The translations under genes were made by a program, and so were the position numbers. DNA of 64,000 bases, taken from Sophora flavescens (taxonomy: Eukaryota; Streptophyta; Magnoliopsida; Fabales; Fabaceae). The stretch is taken from positions 81,467,759 through 81,531,758 of the forward strand of contig CM061070.1 of NCBI GenBank assembly GCA_030762895.1. Reading direction: 5' to 3'. The notes beneath the pieces were generated by a model. That model was not told the DNA's origin and ran no database searches. It worked only from the letters and a program-made list of their open reading frames with translations. Positions within the stretch are counted from its first letter, which is position 1. Each line of letters starts with the position of its first letter. This document shows positions 60,213-64,000 of this stretch, piece after piece.

Positions 60213-63200
60213 TGTAACACCCTGTTTTTCATTGTTTTAAATAACAATAATACATATGAATATGTTTATATGATTATCTGAGTTTTATAAAATTATTCTA
60301 AATAAACGGAGTTTACCACTCAATTCTACTTGAACATAGAAAGATACGATTAAAATTTAGGTTGGAAAGTCAAGCGAAACCCGGCCCGTGAATTTCACTG
60401 GCAGTATATTTATACTGATCAGAAGACCTAATTTTAATTCGTGAATGAAAAACTTAAGGTGTTTATTTTATTTCCTACGATAGTGTATTTTTAGAATTAT
60501 TTCATAAAAAGTGAAATAATGTAAGTTTTACGGGCGTTATACTCAATCGGGTAAACCACGAAGCGAATTATGGAGTTTCCGGAAGCAGATAAAGGATTTA
60601 TCTTGTGATTCTAAGATGATTCATGTGGATGAGTCACACATGTGGAATTTTTAAGTTAGCACGTGAGTTAGATGTAATTTTAAGGATTTTGCACCTAAGT
60701 CCTTTAACTTTCTCTTAATCGCCTTTTAGTCCAAAGTGAATTCTTCAAGCTATCTTTGTCAATTGGGCCATTTTTTTTTCCATCCAAGCCCATTAAGGGG
60801 ACTGCAGCCATAAGTCCTATTTCTTGCCCATGTAATTATTTTTCGTGATGCCAATTTCATTCATTTAAGTTTCCTTTGTCAAGTTTATGTCTTAAGCATT
60901 TTTGTGAATCAAAACCAAGTGGGCTCAAGTGAATTTCCTCAAGCCAAATGCGCAAGGCCCATGGCTTGCTCATAAACTTGATGAGTCAAGTGGCTTCTTG
61001 ATCATTCTCACATATCCTCACACTTTCTCAAAACTTCTCAAGTGTTCTAGCTTGTTCTTATTTTTCTCTCACACAAAGAAGCTTGGTTTGTGAAGGAGGT
61101 TGAAGATTTCTTGCTCATTTTCAATTTCCAATAGGTGATTCTTCAACCTCATCATATTTTAGTTATAGTTTCTTCAAATTATTTCATGCTTCAATTCCTT
61201 AATCATCATGTTCATCTTATGAGTTCATGTCTTTAGAAAATGATATAAAATCATAGAAAAATCCTTTGATTTTGAAATCAATTTCTATGTTCTTGTCATC
61301 ATGTATGTGTTCTAAATCCAAGAGTATGTTGAAATCTAAAATTTCCTTCCCTTTTATACTCACCATGGCCGAACCTATATAGGTTAGGTTGGGGGAGATT
61401 TTGTTCATGTTTTTCATCAATGATCTTGCATATTATCTTGTTAGTATATATGCTTGTTGAATCCAAGTTGTTTTATCAAACCAAAATCCCTAGCCATATG
61501 AACATGTCATGACCGAATCCTAGATGTTTGTGAGTTAGGAAGTTTTGATTCTTAACCTTGTTGTTTAGTTACTAATCCATGATCTTAGTTAGTTAAGGAT
61601 CATTAATCCATAATTTAGGCATGTTTAGGAATTTTAGTCACAAAAAACCCCTTTCGGGCCGTGACCATTTAGAAGGGTTTTGATGTTTTTATTTGTTTGA
61701 TTAGTAATTGATTGGTTGTAATCATTGAAGGTTAAGTGTATTTGCGGTGTACGTGAGAACCGGACTTCCGACAAAATACTTTTAATCCACAGAGAACTCT
61801 TCGAGAGGTAAGAGTGGATTACCTGAAGGATATAGTCGATGGCTGTATGCTATCCTGTGTTTGTATGTAATTATTAATCTGTTAGTATTTATTTAAGTTG
61901 TTAAAGTTATGATATTTTTATTTGTGTTGATTTAATTGCGTTCAATTGTTTATCTGTAATTAAATTATGATGTATTGTGATGCATGATCTGCCTGGGAAT
62001 ATCTCTATGATATTATTGTTGGTTGTTGTTTGAGAAGCTTGATAGTGGTCAGTGCCCAATTAAATTAATCGGATAAAAGCTTTAAGAAGCTTTATAAATT
62101 ATATTCAATGTTTTAACAGTAAAATATTGGAATATAATATTAATGGAAATTTTTATTTGGGAAAAATAAGGAATTTTGGAAAATATCATTATTTTAATGA
62201 TTTATCGCTGTAAGAGTGAACTATGATTCATAGTGAGAGCGAAACCGTGAAATTATTTTTGTACTGCTAATTTTTACTAAGAAATACCGTAATATTAAAA
62301 ACAATTATTTTATGAAATTAAATGTTGAAAATAATTTATTTATGATTTTAGAAAATCATTTAAGTGGAAAAAGCTAAGTTTTGGCTTAAAAGGCTTTAAA
62401 AATGATAATTGACGGCAATTTGGAAAAGTATCGACGACAAGTGTTTTGAAACGGCAGTACGTATTTTAAGTAAGTTTAAACCTCAAGTGACCCATCTTTG
62501 TGAAAACTAAGTTTAGTATTTAAAGGTTTTATTTAAGAATTTCCCATTTGAAAAGATTTTTCGAAATCAAGATTAATTCAACAGTGTTGAAAGTGGTGTT
62601 GAACTTAGTAACCGAGACGTCGGGGTACTAAGGTTCTTTGTTGTTATGGACTTAGGGTCCTTTGGACTTTGAGGTCCTGTAGACCTGGTGTCTACTGTAT
62701 ACATGGTGTATACTGTGTTTAAACATTTAAGATGTTTTCTATTACCACGAACCTATGACTGGTGCATCGGTCGAGATGCGTCGTGATTGAGCACTCGGAC
62801 TTTGAGGTCCTGTGTTATTAATGCAAGTATTAAAGAGGTTTAAAAATATGTTAGTCGTAAGCCATTTTGAGCTTCGACAAAGAAAGATTGAACACAAAGA
62901 AAAGTGTTAAGAGCAAAGTGTTTTGCATGCATTTGGCAGACGTGCCCACGGTTTTGTGTGATTACCTTGCGGCGTCAGGTATTTCATGCTACGATTTTCT
63001 TCATTGTGTCCCGGTTGGGATAATGAAACCCCATTTATGTTTTTATCACTGTGCCCTAGGTGTTGGACAGTGTGCAATAGGTTTTGGCTACGTGCCTTTG
63101 ACTGCGTGCCTTTTTGCCTTGTATGGCAATTGAGCCTGATCACCACGTGTTAGGATATCTCATGAGATTAAGTGCGAATTTAGATGACGAATATGAAGTG

Positions 63201-64000
63201 TTCATGCATAGTTTTTCACATGATGACGTTTGGGGTGTTAAACCCACTGATAAACTATTTTCTTATGAATGCTTATGTTGATATAGGTGTATGTGTTTTA
63301 TGTGGTGTCGAGCATGTAGTTGTCGAGTAAAATCCATATATTGGTTTCTCACTCTTGCAATGTTTTCTTGGTCATTCTCTACTTGTGGTACCTTCATTTA
63401 TATCTGAGATTAGATGGATCTGATGATTCCCCTAGCACACTCGGTGATCCGCAGCATTACATTTGAGCACAGGGCACATGGTGGCGCTTGGGAGATAAAT
63501 CCCGGGGCGACTAGTGCCACCTATTTTGGCCCCACTCGCGAGGGTACTGGAACATTAGCTGCAGGACCTCAACGTAGGACTCATGTCATGGAGACTTGAG
63601 AGGTATCTCTACCCCTGCTGTGGCTTTACCTACAATACTTGATGGATCAAGGAGAAATCGAGTTTCATTATCAGTTGGGTCAGCCTTTACTGATAGCTGC
63701 ACCAGCTATAGTCGTACCTGATGAGCCTCCAGTTGAGATGCTTCCAGAGGATGGGATTGAGGAGGATCCTGAAGAGTTTATAGAGGACATCCTTGAGGAT
63801 GTTCCACCTGTTGATGACGACGGTTCACCCGACGAGGGTGCAGGAGTAGCAGCATCCTCATCGGATAGTTCTGCTTTGGGAGGGGGTGATCAACATGATC
63901 TCCCTAATGGTTTTCATTAGTATAGACTAGCTTAGGGTATAGTTTTGGGGTAGTGATATTCGTCGGTTTATCTGGATACTGAGAGCCATTATCTTTTTGT
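60213..64000 (+). repeat. 3' LTR of gypsy element 2, continuing past the window
   Basis: TGTAACACCCTG start after a T-rich/GTGCGGTAG stretch in the polypurine position. The first 2.65 kb match 47092-49742. No GGGTGTTACA end is reached in 3.8 kb, so this LTR is as long as that of element 1. Confidence 0.8.
63639..63920 (+). other. Acidic 93-codon ORF inside the LTR of gypsy element 2
   Basis: Very acidic, with PEDGIEEDPEEFIEDILED in the middle and a Ser/Gly-rich end; ends with a stop at 63918. It lies inside a long LTR, has no domain I know, and may be a chance or relic frame. A similar-sized open stretch (63414-63599) precedes it in another frame. Confidence 0.3.

Overview
The window is plant nuclear DNA, most likely from a eudicot and plausibly a legume. 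The lineage is inferred from the style of the elements and one gene, not proven. It is AT-rich intergenic sequence built almost wholly from nested, decayed transposable elements around one intact host gene. That gene is a single-exon, CDR1/nepenthesin-type secreted aspartic protease at 33621-34949 (+). There is no rRNA, tRNA or CRISPR array and nothing bacterial.

Layout. (1) 1-8755: a Ty3/gypsy chromovirus (Tekay/Del-like) with LTRs of about 4.7 kb. The window opens inside its 5' LTR, gag and pol are broken, and the integrase core is deleted. (2) 8756-9810: a mosaic of old LTR and retroelement fragments. (3) 9811-28462: a Ty1/copia Sirevirus-like composite with one 5' LTR and one 3' LTR but two internal regions fused at about 19166. 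Each copy carries an extra ORF after pol, and the second extra ORF is split by a solo LTR (24605-25966) with a perfect 5-bp target-site duplication (TSD). (4) 28463-29016: an inverted fragment of a gypsy LTR. (5) 29017-38047: the only largely non-LTR stretch. It holds degenerate repeats, a Mutator-type MITE with a 9-bp TSD just upstream of the protease gene, the protease gene, and two adjacent hAT-like MITEs. (6) 38051-42228: a complete non-autonomous CACTA element (3-bp TSD GGT) carrying a broken B3-like gene that still has its intron. (7) 43663-49742: three gypsy LTR 5' portions lying head to tail, rich in GC palindromes. (8) 49743 to about 57030: a CACTA element with both expected genes (TNP2-type transposase and a Transposase_24/TNPA-like protein) on the minus strand. 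Both genes are damaged, and the distal terminus was not found. (9) About 57030-57728: an inverted copia-type LTR. (10) 57729-64000: the 3' half of a second Tekay-like gypsy element and its 3' LTR, which runs off the window.

How the parts relate. The LTR at 47092 matches the LTR at 60213, so the simplest reading is one gypsy element whose 5' LTR was hit by the CACTA at 49743 and whose gag-to-RT part was later lost. The two CACTA elements share a tandem-repeat block and a palindrome, so they belong to one family: one a transposase source, the other a gene-carrying derivative. Every transposon gene seen is broken or partial. The protease gene is the only gene that looks functional. Exact boundaries without TSDs are approximate.
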